Source: Apostichopus japonicus (Eukaryota; Echinodermata; Holothuroidea; Aspidochirotida; Stichopodidae). Taken from it: a DNA stretch of 64,000 nucleotides. The notes under the pieces were generated by a model, which was given only the letters and a program-made list of their open reading frames with translations, did no database searches and had not been told where the DNA came from. This document shows positions 12,730 to 23,984 of this stretch, piece after piece. The stretch's first letter is position 1; each line of letters starts with the position of its first letter. The stretch lies in NCBI RefSeq assembly GCF_037975245.1, contig NC_092561.1, positions 13,015,001-13,079,000 of the forward strand, written 5' to 3'. Both the position numbers and the translations under genes were made by a program.

Positions 12730-15641
12730 GGGAATCGTCTATTCACCTTCATGGTTATTCATGATCCATATATCATCAACAACAGAAGGCTGAAAGGTTG
12801 ACTTGACGAAGCTCCAAACTTGTAAAATTAAATTATGTTTTAATGATCTCATTACGTAACATCTTCTTATACGTATTTATTCAATTAACTATAGTTACAA
12901 TGCAAGAATATGACACATTCAACATTTCATCAACAATTCCCTTTACAAAAGGAGATCACATGGTAGAATTTTTTCACACAACTTTCAGTTTAAGCAGCAG
13001 GGCAGCTAAGAACGTTGCTGGGGACATCACGTGAGAAATAATACGGCCACTGCAAAAGGTAAAGCTGGTAATCTGAAACATGTTCAGATGTTAGAAGGGA
13101 TTATTGAACATACCAGTTAATATGCTAAGGTTGGCCGTTTATAAAATGACACATTTGTCTGAGCTTTACGATTCGGTATGGGTTTCCTTTCCGCTGCGCA
13201 ATGATCGTCACTTCGATAGCAAAAATATTAAAGGAAGCGTTCTTTAATTTTATCATTATCTTTACTTCATTTTGATGTACACGTGAAATATTGAAGATTG
13301 CATGTCAGAGGTCCGTGTGCCTAATATAACACGCGTGGCAAATAACACCTAATAGAGACCGTAAACAAAGCAACGATTAGAAAGCAAAAAACATAGGAAA
13401 GAAAAGAAAAGAATGTAATGAATAAATGTCCACACAATAAGCTTGTGCAACTTGTCTGTGGCTGTTTAGGCCTGTATTGTTTCATCATGTGTATCCATAT
13501 ATATCACCTTGGCCTAGTTTAGTGACAATGGCTGTTTACTTGAAATTTTCACGGTATTTAGATGTCTTCCTCACTTCATGCGATAAACATCATTCTCGTG
13601 CTCTATCATGGGACGAAATCAAGTCTGCTGCCATTAAGAACAATGGCATTGTTTGTTTCCCCATATATGAGGACATGGGTATGCTTGAGAGGACATGCAC
13701 TTGGATGCTGAGTTTTGTCGAGCATGAATCTGAGCAGGCTTGTATTTACCCATCATCAAACAAGCAAACTATAAAAAAGCCATTTTACCATCTCAAATGT
13801 CTGTGAGTTTATAGTATGGAACAAGTTGTTACGGGTCAACAGTGCAGTCTTGCGTAAGAGGGATTCGTTTAATTGTCTGTCGCGATTATTGAATGGCAAA
13901 TACTTTTTCGGTCACGGACATGTTAAGACAAGCTAGCTAAATGGCGTCTAGTTTCTTACATTCGCTGAATTAGTTCACATTAGTCTGATATAATTTCAGC
14001 TACTGCTTAGGCTGCTTCCTGTTCAATTTGAGGTCAAATGGTAACTAACAAGAATTGAATTTACCACTTAATTACAAAAGAACAAAACCACACATTCATG
14101 GTAAACAGTTAAGTAAAGTTAATACAAAGAGCTAAGAGCGTAGAGAGAGAGAGATTATAGAAATAATTTTGACATTTTCAATATCAAAAAGTAAGCGACA
14201 ATTCATCAATTATCACATTTCCAACTTAATCACTCTGAACCTTACTCAATCAGTTCGAGTTCAATAGCAATATCTACCGTTGGGACAGGGACGCAAGAGA
14301 TGCCAGGTTATGATTGGAATTTGTCGTAAATTATTCACTATTTTGTTCAGGAAAATGCGGAATGGAACAATATTCGAGAAGGTTAAACCAGTTTACTGCA
14401 TGCTAAACGACGTGCTGATCTTCGTCTGTATCATGGATTATTACTAATTTTTGGAGCACAATTCTTTGCCCCTCCCACGTCCCTTTCAAGAATTATGATA
14501 CCTTACGCCACCATTTCTTTAGAGATTCTTATTATTTCAGATTGAAAAAGTTAGTTCTCAAATCTGAAAACAAATCAAGTAAAATCTTTATCAGACTGAA
14601 GTAAGTGGCTTTGTTTTTGTTCAATTGTTTTTCTCATAATTCTTCTAAGAGTACATATTCTAGTTCCTGATCCCGTATCTAAGGAAGACAACGAATAGTT
14701 TCTAGTCCCACTAAATACTGGTGCACAGCTGGTATTTCAAGTTTAACGTTACAGTTAAGATAATTAAATAAAGAAAGTTTAGTAGACGTAAATGGAGGCT
14801 GTTTAAGTATCTAAAATTAGAAAACCTTTCGAAAGCAACTTCATAGCCTATGACGAGCCAACTTCAACACAACAAAAAAAGAACCAAAAAGGTAGAAAAA
14901 GAAGAAAATCAAAGAAGATTAGAATATCACACATCGACGGTATATGTTAAATATTGCACACTTGGTGTAAACAGGTGAAATAGTTAAACAGTTGAACTCT
15001 TGACAAAGTTAAGTTAGTTTAATTTATAAGGAGCAAAGAGAAGCTCTTTTAATACCATATTAATGTGATGAACGTGGACAAACTTCGGAATATAACCCCA
15101 GAGTCTTACGAGGCTGCAGCATTTAACTGTCGCAACCGTTTCTGCAAATTCATCCAATTCTTCATCAATGCAGTGCAGTTAAGTTAAATTGTTTCAAATC
15201 CATTGAAAGTGCAGAACCAAATACCATTACCCAATATGCAAACCAGAATTACCAAGCCCCACGGACGACGCCCAACAACACTGCACGGCAATTATTTAGG
15301 ATGGCTTTTGAACCGGGAATCTTAACATTCGGAGGCAGGTACTCCGGTCAACCACGCCTCCAAACCTCACGCCCACACTCCTATATAATCAATTCACATA
15401 TACATACCCATACTGAAGTACTGTTGTATAGTACGTGTTACATATGGCGTAGTATGCAACGTATCGTCTCTTGTGCAGTTTACGTCTAGTCCCGACATAT
15501 AGCCATTAGCATATGCGTGAAATGTAGCACCGAGTGATTGCACGTTATGGTGCACAGCTTCCACGTGCGTTTGTGTGATCTGAATAATGAATTTTCTTCA
15601 TCGAATCTTAACATATATGTTTGTGACAGTACGTTCCCGTG
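12730..15641. other. Mostly unrecognised DNA with one open frame of uncertain status (13477-13806)
   Basis: The 109-codon plus frame at 13477-13806 has a more coding-like composition than its surroundings, including a stretch LSWDEIKSAAIKNNGIVCF. I recognise no family, and I see no signal peptide or clear splice boundary. It could be an unrecognised exon, an old pseudogene or chance. The rest of the stretch holds nothing I can name. Confidence 0.35.
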
Positions 15642-16309
15642 TATGGTAGGCCATACGGGAAATAATTGCTGATTTAATGTCCGTACGAATTAAAATTATT
15701 ACCGGTATTAATTCTATTTAATACCGGCATTAATTCTCAGCCAATCACCATGCAGCTTCATATGCCAGTATTAAACAAATTCAAGAACGGTATTAATTTT
15801 TATAAATGTGGACATAAAAAGCATTATGTCCTTCATAAATACATTATGTGTCCGCAATACATAAATTATATGCCGAGTATTAAAAACATGAAAAATGAAT
15901 ATATGCCGACATTAAATGGTGTATATACCGGTATTTATTAGTATTAATACCGGCATTAAATAGGCCAGTCAAATTAGCGAATTTTGAGCTTGTTATATAC
16001 CGGTATTAAATATAATTAATACGGGCATTAAATAGAATTAATGCCGGCAATAAATAGACCAATGTTTTTGATACCGGCATTTAATTTATTTATTGCGGTC
16101 ACATAATATATTTATGAAGGACATAAATGCTTTTTATGTCCGCATATATTAGAATTACTACCGTTCTTAAATTTGTTTAATACTGGCATATGAAGCTGCA
16201 TGGTGATTGGCTGAGAATTAATGCCGGTATTAAATAGAATTAATACCGGTAATAATTTTAATTCGTACGGACATTAAATCAGCAATTATTTCCTGTATGG
16301 CCTACCATA
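15642..16309. mobile_element. 668 bp giant palindromic (foldback) element
   Basis: The outer ends TATGGTAGGCCATAC... and their inverted copy ending at 16309 pair base for base through AATAATTGCTGATTTAATG. Similarity then continues almost to the middle, so the arms run to roughly 15950 and 16010 and nearly the whole element can fold into one hairpin. The flanks are CCCGTG (15636-15641) and CTCGTG (16310-16315), a 6 bp target duplication with one mismatch. At least a dozen copies of a short (A/G)CCGG(T/C)ATTAA-like motif are scattered on both arms. No protein is encoded; the 63-codon frame at 15750-15941 is inside the arm. The terminal mini-palindrome matches the 584-714 element in design. Confidence 0.9.
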
Positions 16310-16319
16310 CTCGTGGGGA

Positions 16320-17340
16320 TGCAATGGACTGGGGGCGATCGTCCATCTCTCAGCATGCATGCCGGATAATATTATTCTTCGCTATATGCAGATGAAGTCA
16401 TTTCTAAGCATTATCATCGTTATTCTTCAGAAAACTTGAGGAATACATTAGTTAAATCCAATGATCAGCATATACTTACAGATTCATTTTGTCTTACCGA
16501 TTCATTTTTTGTTTCAATCCAGTGAAAAATTGAGACTTAGAGTAAGGTTATATAATAACATTCCTTCGTTGAAAGAAACAACCGTTCGTTTTTTACCTTC
16601 ACTTCTTCGATTGACGCCCTGCGAAAAATAAATTGTTGAATCTTATTTTGTTAGTCGGGTGTAAAAAGAACAACTTGCAGACCTCTAACGAAACCACAAT
16701 AATCAGTCATCTTGTTTATTGTTTGCCTCACTTTGTACCCCCATAATTGGATAAGCACGGGCGTTATAAGGATGTATACATCACATATCACGGCCGTGCA
16801 TGGGATATTTATGGAAACTTTGTTCAAAAATGTTCTGCACGGTTCTTGAGTAACGTATGCCTAAATAATTACTTAGACAAGATGCGTTCACCTGGATTAT
16901 AACTGCATCGATTGAAAGTCGTTTATCGTTTAGTAAAATTTATTCCGGCATGCACCTAGTGGGGTCACCAACTTTGCTTGCTAAAAGTTGCTAACGTTTA
17001 GGAAGACTGACTGAATTGCTGGTTCTATAGGATTATGGATAATCGGGTTGAAGCAAGTGGTGAACAGGGAATTAAGGCCCTTCTGATAGAAACAAAACCT
17101 GACTTGTGTTATTTAAAATACTAGGCATACACCTAAATATAACACAAACAACTATTTAAGTAAGTAAATTACCTTTCAATACAGTAACAAAGTAACGTGT
17201 CTATATTTCAAATTGTAAAATTGGCAAATATATAAATCTCACCGTGAAAGAAAAATCAGCGGTGCTACGATTAACTTGGGGACACAGGGGCCAAGAATTT
17301 GATGGTTTGTCCTCTAAAGCTAACAGTGAAACGAGAACTT
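16320..17340. other. Non-coding DNA, nothing recognised
   Basis: No open frame above chance length, and no repeat or RNA gene that I can support. Confidence 0.55.
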
Positions 17341-17343
17341 CAA

Positions 17344-17535
17344 GGGCGGATGCAGGATTTGTGACGGGGGGGGGGGGGGTCTGACTGGTCCAGCCGCGCC
17401 TGAACGTAAGAATATACGGCTCTGAAGACTATCTAAGCGGAGCGCCACCATCAGTTGGCGAATTTTTGGCTTTTACAAACCCCCCCCCCCAGATGGCCGG
17501 AAACGGCACTTCCCGAGTATTCTAAGCTGCATGTA
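17344..17535. mobile_element. Fragment of a G-run non-autonomous DNA transposon family
   Basis: Begins with a GGGCGGATGCAGGATTT end and a G13 run. It then carries the family core ACTATCTAAGCGGAGCGCC and the downstream block GCCGGAAACGGCACTTCC. The same two blocks occur in the same order (either orientation) near 34.8, 40.85 and 53.75 kb, or partly so. No complete inverted ends were found here. Confidence 0.6.
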
Positions 17536-17697
17536 CCTAGCCTGAAAATATGGATCTCATGTCTGCAATTTCTCAATTGATGAAAAAAAAACAATCTATG
17601 AAATATGGTAATACATATCAGATGAGTTGAGATGATACAAAAATCATAATACCTTTAGCCCCCAATCCTCCTCCCGTTCCGTTACCAATTTTTAAAG

Positions 17698-18418
17698 CAG
17701 GGCCGGATCCAGGATTTTGGAAGGGTGAGGGGTTTGATCTCCAGTGATCCTAGGGTCTAAGGGGAGTGGGTTTCCCTCTATCCATTTTGAAATTCTTGGA
17801 TATTTAAGTACAACAGGGAACCCCCTTCAATTTAGTTATTCAAAGCACCTACAAAAACTCACTCGAAATGTATCTGCATCAGTACGAGTTAGCTAGTTTT
17901 ATTGATGATCTATTCATGGTAGATTGGAGAGAACAAACGCCGTGGATGTTTCTCAATGAACTTTCGGACCACTTCGTCAGTGTCGATAGAAGTGTTATAA
18001 TATGTGTTCATGAGAACAATTAAGAGCTGTGAGACGTTCCTCGCCCATTCTTGATCGGAGAATAGTTTGATGCCTTCTCACCGCAGAAAACGATCTCTCA
18101 TGAAGAATTCGTTGGCTCATCCTATGCGGCCTACCGCTCTGCTACCTCACCGCCCCCAAAAAAATCGAACACCACCTCAATTTTGAAACTTTTCGGTCTG
18201 AAAATTGAGATTTTTAGGCATTTTTGGCACGGAAAAGACACACCTGGCTGACTTGTAAGGATAACCGCCCTTCTGACGTCCTACATGTTTAAAATTGGCG
18301 TTTAATTTAATAATTTTTTTCTCTCTCTCTTTTTTTTCTCTTTTTTCCCTCTCTCTTTTTTTTGGCCAAGAGCAGGGGGGACCGGACCCACTGGACCCAG
18401 CCTCTGGATCCGCGCCTG
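17698..18418. mobile_element. Candidate 721 bp MITE with GGATCCAG inverted ends
   Basis: The left end CAGGGCCGGATCCAG and right end CTGGATCCGCGCCTG are inverted repeats with about two mismatches in 15. I could not see a convincing target-site duplication, so the boundaries are tentative. The interior has no transposase and includes a CT-rich tract (18318-18362). The 104-codon frame at 18295-18609 crosses the right boundary and is not credible as a gene. Confidence 0.5.
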
Positions 18419-18419
18419 A

Positions 18420-19755
18420 CCTTGTGAAGCGCCACTATAGCGCATTGACATTCGGTTCCAACATATTAATGATGACTTTGCCTCAACCTTTCACTTTTGA
18501 ACGCAATGTGCTGTGTGTAAAATCTGTTAAGGCCCTGGGCCTAACCTCCGGGACCCGGCGTTTCAACCCATCTCAATACTGTCGTTACCTCGCTGGTGTA
18601 GTAATGTAATATAGACCCCAAAACAATGCAATGCGCACTGCAGTAAGGATTCATCCAAACCCCACACATATACATATGTGAAGGGTTCCTATCACATATT
18701 TGAAATATTTATTAATGAGGAGAAAGCATCCTTGAGTTCCTCGAAATTTATTCTATTCTTATTATTCTTTTTGTTATGTCGAAAAATATAGTTCTCCACC
18801 TTTAATGCAAACGTGAATTTATGAATAAATTCATTACAACTTAGTCTTGTTTTGACGATTGGTACTGAAAATACAGAACTTAAGATGAAGAATGAGAAAT
18901 TTATAGGGTGACGTTTCTTCAATGAAAACCCAAAGAAAAAATCCTTTTTTTTGTGAAGTGAATATTTATACCAATAACCTTACTAACCACTTCACCTAAC
19001 TGCTGTGACATTCCCAGAATAGGTGATGAATGGTTTCAATTTAAATTTTACAGAATGAACATAACGTGCTGTCAGAGATACCCATGAGGTTAAGGAGACA
19101 GTTGGTTGGAAGAATTCTATTTAAGAATCGGAATGGAAAGTAGGAGAGTCTCGTCTCAGAAATAGAGTGCCAGGCATACTGAAAATGTTACTCCAATCGT
19201 GACAAGTGAAACCCCTAAACTCTGCTTTCCATTTTGGCCATAGCAGTTGGCTCCACAGCTATTTTAGCCATGTAAAACTTACTATAAAGATACTGAGAAA
19301 CAGAACCTGTATAATACAATATGTGAATCAAACAAATCAATATCAAAATTAGTAATGTCATTAATGATACACCCACTCTGCTTCCACTGAAGAGGGATAC
19401 TGCGAATCAGTCCCCAGTAAACAGTAAAGGGAAGGTGTGCCAGCCGGAACTTTTGTTTTGAAAGTTTGGTAACTTAGGGCCTTATTGTTAATGTCCAAAA
19501 ATCCGAAACAAACTTCACACCCTTTTTGTACATGAAATCATAGTAGAAAATCTTGTTTTTGGTGCGAATATGATGAATGATTGTTCCAAATGATTTGATT
19601 ACCGAAGTTATCAGAGTGAGGATTAAGAGAAGCCTCCAGCCAGGCTTTAACTTTTTGGTCTACAAACATATAAGAAAAGCGTGGAAGATCTAAATCCACC
19701 TTACAATTACACTGAAAAAGCAGCTTGCCACCTAACTTTACATAACATTATATAG
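18420..19755. other. Non-coding DNA, nothing recognised
   Basis: Only short frames on either strand, without domains or splice context. Confidence 0.5.
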
Positions 19756-19891
19756 TAATCATAATCATAATCGTTATCATAATCATAATCTTCATCGCAA
19801 TCGTAATCATCCTCATAACAATCATCAAAGTCTAATCATAATCATAATCATCATCATCATCATAATCATAATCATCATCATCATCATCATA

Positions 19892-19978
<87 letters not shown>

Positions 19979-19982
19979 ATCG

Positions 19983-20013
<31 letters not shown>

Positions 20014-20021
20014 AATAATAT
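19756..20021. repeat. Compound trinucleotide array (ATC/GTC/ATA)
   Basis: Starts as AATCAT units, becomes pure ATC, then alternating GTCATC (about 19890-19955), then pure GTC, and returns to ATC. The minus-strand frame reads methionine and threonine tracts and is a repeat artefact. Confidence 0.95.
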
Positions 20022-20024
20022 GAT

Positions 20025-21300
20025 AAAGTTCAAATTAGGAAATAATATATACATTAAAGAAATTGATTTATGCGTGCCATATTCATTCAAGGTTAACGAC
20101 ATTTATTTTCTGTGGATGTGGTATTGAAAGCAATCGATCAAACCAACTTCATGACTATATCGTCTATTGGTGAATGCCAAATGAAGGAATAACTTACAAC
20201 AACGCTATCTATATACAGCATATACATACATATTTAAAATTAACGATGCTAATATGAATCGTTTTTATATCTGTTTCCACTGAAATGTGTATAGTATAAA
20301 GACATATCAAATAACTGCTTGAGTAATACTTTCCGAGGTGAGGTTTGGTAGAATGCATCTTAACATTCACACTATAAATGTAACGTTTAGGTAATTATAC
20401 TCAGCAACTATATGCACTGTTAGAAAACAAACCCTGGAAGTGAATTTGAATATGTGGAGTTAACTTGATTGAAAGAAAGAAATAATCAAACCAAAAACGA
20501 AATATAGGTAACATGTGAATGAATTAAAGCGGTTAGCCATCGTATTCAAAAATCTAGCTGAGATGACGTTCGCATGGTTCCTTCGTCCTTGAACGGAATA
20601 CAATTTGCATTTGGATTGGATAGAAAAGATTTAGCTTTCAATAGGAGACCGTTTCCTATATATCTGTTGTATTATTCATTACAGTTCACAAGTGTTGTTA
20701 TTTGACACCTTCTTGGCTATTAAGGTACCAAGTTAAAAGGTCCAAATCTTAAAAGCTATAGGCATGACGTTCGCTTTCAAATATGGAATTCTACGGTTGC
20801 TATCACATTTTAAAAATATGCAAAGAATTCATTATAACGGAAAAAGCCAGTGACCGCAAAAGAAATATCTTCTTGTAGGGGGCACCTTGCTGAAAATTAT
20901 CCATAAGTTAAAATTACTCGAATATTTACTAGGAACATTTGATCTTTCATATCGTTTCGACTGTTCTGTCGATAAAGCACTCAACATGGTATATTTCCAA
21001 GAAGAATCTTAAGTACCACGTTCCTCATGTGTTCTTCCGTGAGGTATTAAACTTAACACTGAAGATTGCACAAGTATATACTCCCGAAATTGACGCTTAA
21101 ATAGATTTTTTTTTTCTCTTGTTGCTATTTCAACCAACCATACGCGTGTACTGAAGAATCTTTCCAACATTAAACTGAATAATGTCGTCGATCCGAACGT
21201 GTATAACAATGTTATTAAAATACAAAGCTTAACAAAAGAGAATATACTTGAAAAAGATAAGCTATGTAAAGTTGTACTATCAAAACTTGCAACTGTTGAC
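20025..21300. other. Non-coding DNA, nothing recognised
   Basis: No supported gene. The 173-codon minus-strand frame entering from the right is caused by the adjacent 18 bp minisatellite. Confidence 0.5.
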
Positions 21301-21302
21301 CC

Positions 21303-21465
21303 TCTACATAGAGCGCGCCCTCTCCATATAGCACGCCCTCTCCTTTTAGCACGCCCGCTCTTTATAGAACGCCATCTCCATATAGCACGCCCTCTCCTGA
21401 TAGCACACCCTCTCCTTATAGCAAACCCTCTCCTTATGGCACGCCCTTTCCATATAGCACGCCAA
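21303..21465. repeat. 18 bp minisatellite, about nine copies, open on both strands
   Basis: The unit is close to CCATATAGCACGCCCTCT, with point changes and no length changes. Because 18 is a multiple of three, both strands stay open. Plus gives Ala-Arg-Pro-Leu-His-Ile-like hexads (frame 21199-21591). Minus gives Arg-Ala-Ile-Trp-Arg-Gly-like hexads (frame 21009-21530). I see no signal peptide or splice sites and prefer a non-coding minisatellite. Confidence 0.85.
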
Positions 21466-21469
21466 TATT

Positions 21470-23679
21470 GGAGACAGTTTTCTTTCCCATCTGAAATCTC
21501 CATTTGTTCATTTACATATTTTAGATTCATTTATTGTATTCTATCAATCCAACTCAATCTAGTTAGATTGATATCTAATTCAATCTGCTGATGGTGATAA
21601 CTAACGTAGGTGGTTGCGACCACTGGCTTCAACTATCGATAAATTCCGTTAAGTCCAATACCGTATAACGTGTTCCCCATAGTAAATGTTAATGTTAATT
21701 TCTTCTTTAACCGTTGAATAATTTGGAGGATTTACCGACTTCAGTAATCTTCTAACCATTGAGGGCTCATCTGGAAAGCAGTGCTTCTGCACTGAGCAGG
21801 ACTACCCTCATTAAAGATGACAATAATAATAATAAAAAAAAATCAATATGATACGACCAGATTAAGACAAAATGCAGCTTAAAATATTAAAGTATAGGCT
21901 CAGTTCCTTGTACAGTGTTTATACCTGCAGTGCTAGGTTGGTACTGGGGCTGTTAAGCATCACGAACAACCATACATAATAATAATACATGTAATCCGGG
22001 AGTCTTAAGAACAACTGACGTCAATCGAAGATTTTATCATATTCTGTCATTAGACACATATTCCCCTGTGTAAGAATTGCACACGTAATACCATGTAATA
22101 AAAATGATAGTGCTGAAGGTTACACATATGTAAAAGCCAATGATAATGATCATGGAAAAATTGAAAAAAAAAATACTACAATTAATACAGAAAGTTAGAA
22201 CGAAAGACGTACGGTACACCTCCTAAATATGTGCAGATGTTATGGGTTGTCTATACTAGACTATCGAGAGTTGGTTTTTCAAGTCAACACCGCATCATTG
22301 ATGCATAATAAGAAAATATATGGTTAGTAATGGAACTACCTATAATAGAAGATGTATACACTGAAGAAGAAAAAGCAAAAAACAGTAAACTGAGCGAAGC
22401 TTCTGTTGAGATTTGTATTTAAAAAGGAGATGTAAATATGTCCTTACGACAAAATCTGATTACTCGTCCATAACCTTCGTTTCCTAAATTTAGAATTAAG
22501 GAATACAAAAAATATATACAGAACATAGGATTGGTAGCATCAAACAAGAGGGTACCCTCTATGCCCATTTTCTCCTAACATTAACATAACAATGTACATA
22601 ATCCTAGCGATAAGCTTGAGTGTTGTATAATGCAGTATACTCTTTTAACAGAAACTCGCCAAATGAAGAACTTTAACAAGACTATACAGAAGAGCACAGA
22701 GGGTAAATATTATCTTGGATATTGAAAAAAAAATTGTAAGAAGTACCAGTTTGCTGAAAATTAGATCTCAAAGTTTGCTTTTTAACTGATCGTTAATTCT
22801 TTGAATATTTACAAGAATATATGACGTGATACCTACTGTGCTGCTTCAAGTTTTGTACGAGCAAAGGTATTTACATAATTTGAAATTTACTGCGTCAAGG
22901 CCTCCATGTCTAATGACGCAATAAAACTGTTTTTGGAAACATCCTTGATGAAACCAATATTTTTAGGCGGTGTACAAGTCGTAAGTTTCAAGCAATTACA
23001 ATAATGATACTACTATAATGATACGACTATAAACGTGAAACGATGTCACGTGTACATCGGAGTTACATCACGAGACAACAATCCTTTCAGATATACATGC
23101 CATTAAAGTTGCATGTTATAGGATATAGAATTACCGCCTTCTCCAGATCAAATACCAAAGACTTACCCACTTTTCATGCCTACAAACTAGTTTTTGGTTT
23201 TAGGACATTCATTTAACTAATATTCTCCCATAATCACGTCCAAGTTTCCGGTCATTCTCTAATAGGCATACTTGACATTTCATTGCCTTAGTATGACAGA
23301 AGTGGAACATATCTGCAGGCAATTTGCAGTGTATTATCATAAAGATCAATGTGAGAAAACTACCGAGTTTATAGGATACTGTACTCCAATTACAGCCGAG
23401 AACTGAAGAAATAAAAAGAAAAGTACTTAGCACGTGCCCAAGATTAGCTGCAGATCATTAATCTACTATTTCTATGGATCGTAATGACTGGTGTACCTCA
23501 CTACTTGGATAAATCTCAATATATTATGTAGAAGTTATCAAAATCTTGAATATTTTTATATTTCAAGTTCTGTATTGAAAAGTGAACTGATGCCAATGTA
23601 GGCCAAGATGAACAAGGATCTTAGAGGAATGTTTTATTTTCCAATGGTTTGTTCACTCCAACCATGTCTTTGAATCCAG
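21470..23679. other. Mostly unrecognised DNA; one exon-like splice acceptor on the minus strand
   Basis: On the minus strand a strong pyrimidine-rich acceptor ends near 23405 (CTTTTTATTTCTTCAG). It is followed by an open stretch to 23209 containing several cysteines. I recognise no family, so this is only a possible terminal exon. Nothing else stands out. Confidence 0.3.
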
Positions 23680-23981
23680 CCGATTCACACAGAGATTACA
23701 GTAAATACTGAAAATCTTAAAGTTTTGTACCACAGTTGAAACTGGATCGTGCTGACAAATCTGATAAATCGGTAGCATGTGCTATTAGGGTTACAGTAAG
23801 AACTGAGGATATGTGTAATCCCAACAAATCCCAACAACTGGATTTGTTGGAATTACACATATCCTCAGTTCCTACTGTAATCCTAATAGCACATGCTACC
23901 GATTTATATCACGATCCAGTTTTTACTGTGGTACAAAACGTTAAAATTTACAGTAGTAACTGTGTTCTCTGTGTGTATCGG
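23680..23981. repeat. About 300 bp inverted repeat (hairpin-forming)
   Basis: The left arm (23680 to about 23832) and right arm (about 23837-23981) are inverted copies. Both carry CACAGAGA, GTTTTGTACCACAG, ACTGGATCGTG, AAATCGGTAGCATGTGCTA and GGATATGTGTAATYCCAACA. The loop is only a few bases. Small indels near 23760 and 23705 show the arms have diverged. The outer ends read CCGATTCACACAGAG and CCGATACACACAGAG. The plus frame at 23736-24092 is a by-product of the palindrome. Confidence 0.88.
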
Positions 23982-23984
23982 GTG

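Noticed and set aside
13477-13806. 109-codon plus-strand gene
   Set aside because: Composition is mildly coding-like, but there is no domain, signal peptide, splice structure or known homologue; noted under the surrounding region instead.
21009-21591. Arginine-rich 173-codon frame on minus and Ala-Arg-Pro repeat frame on plus
   Set aside because: Both strands stay open only because an 18 bp minisatellite has a period divisible by three; no signal peptide, domain or splice sites support either.
23209-23404. Minus-strand exon following a strong acceptor
   Set aside because: The acceptor is good, but the cysteine-containing product matches no family I know and no partner exon with the required phase was found.
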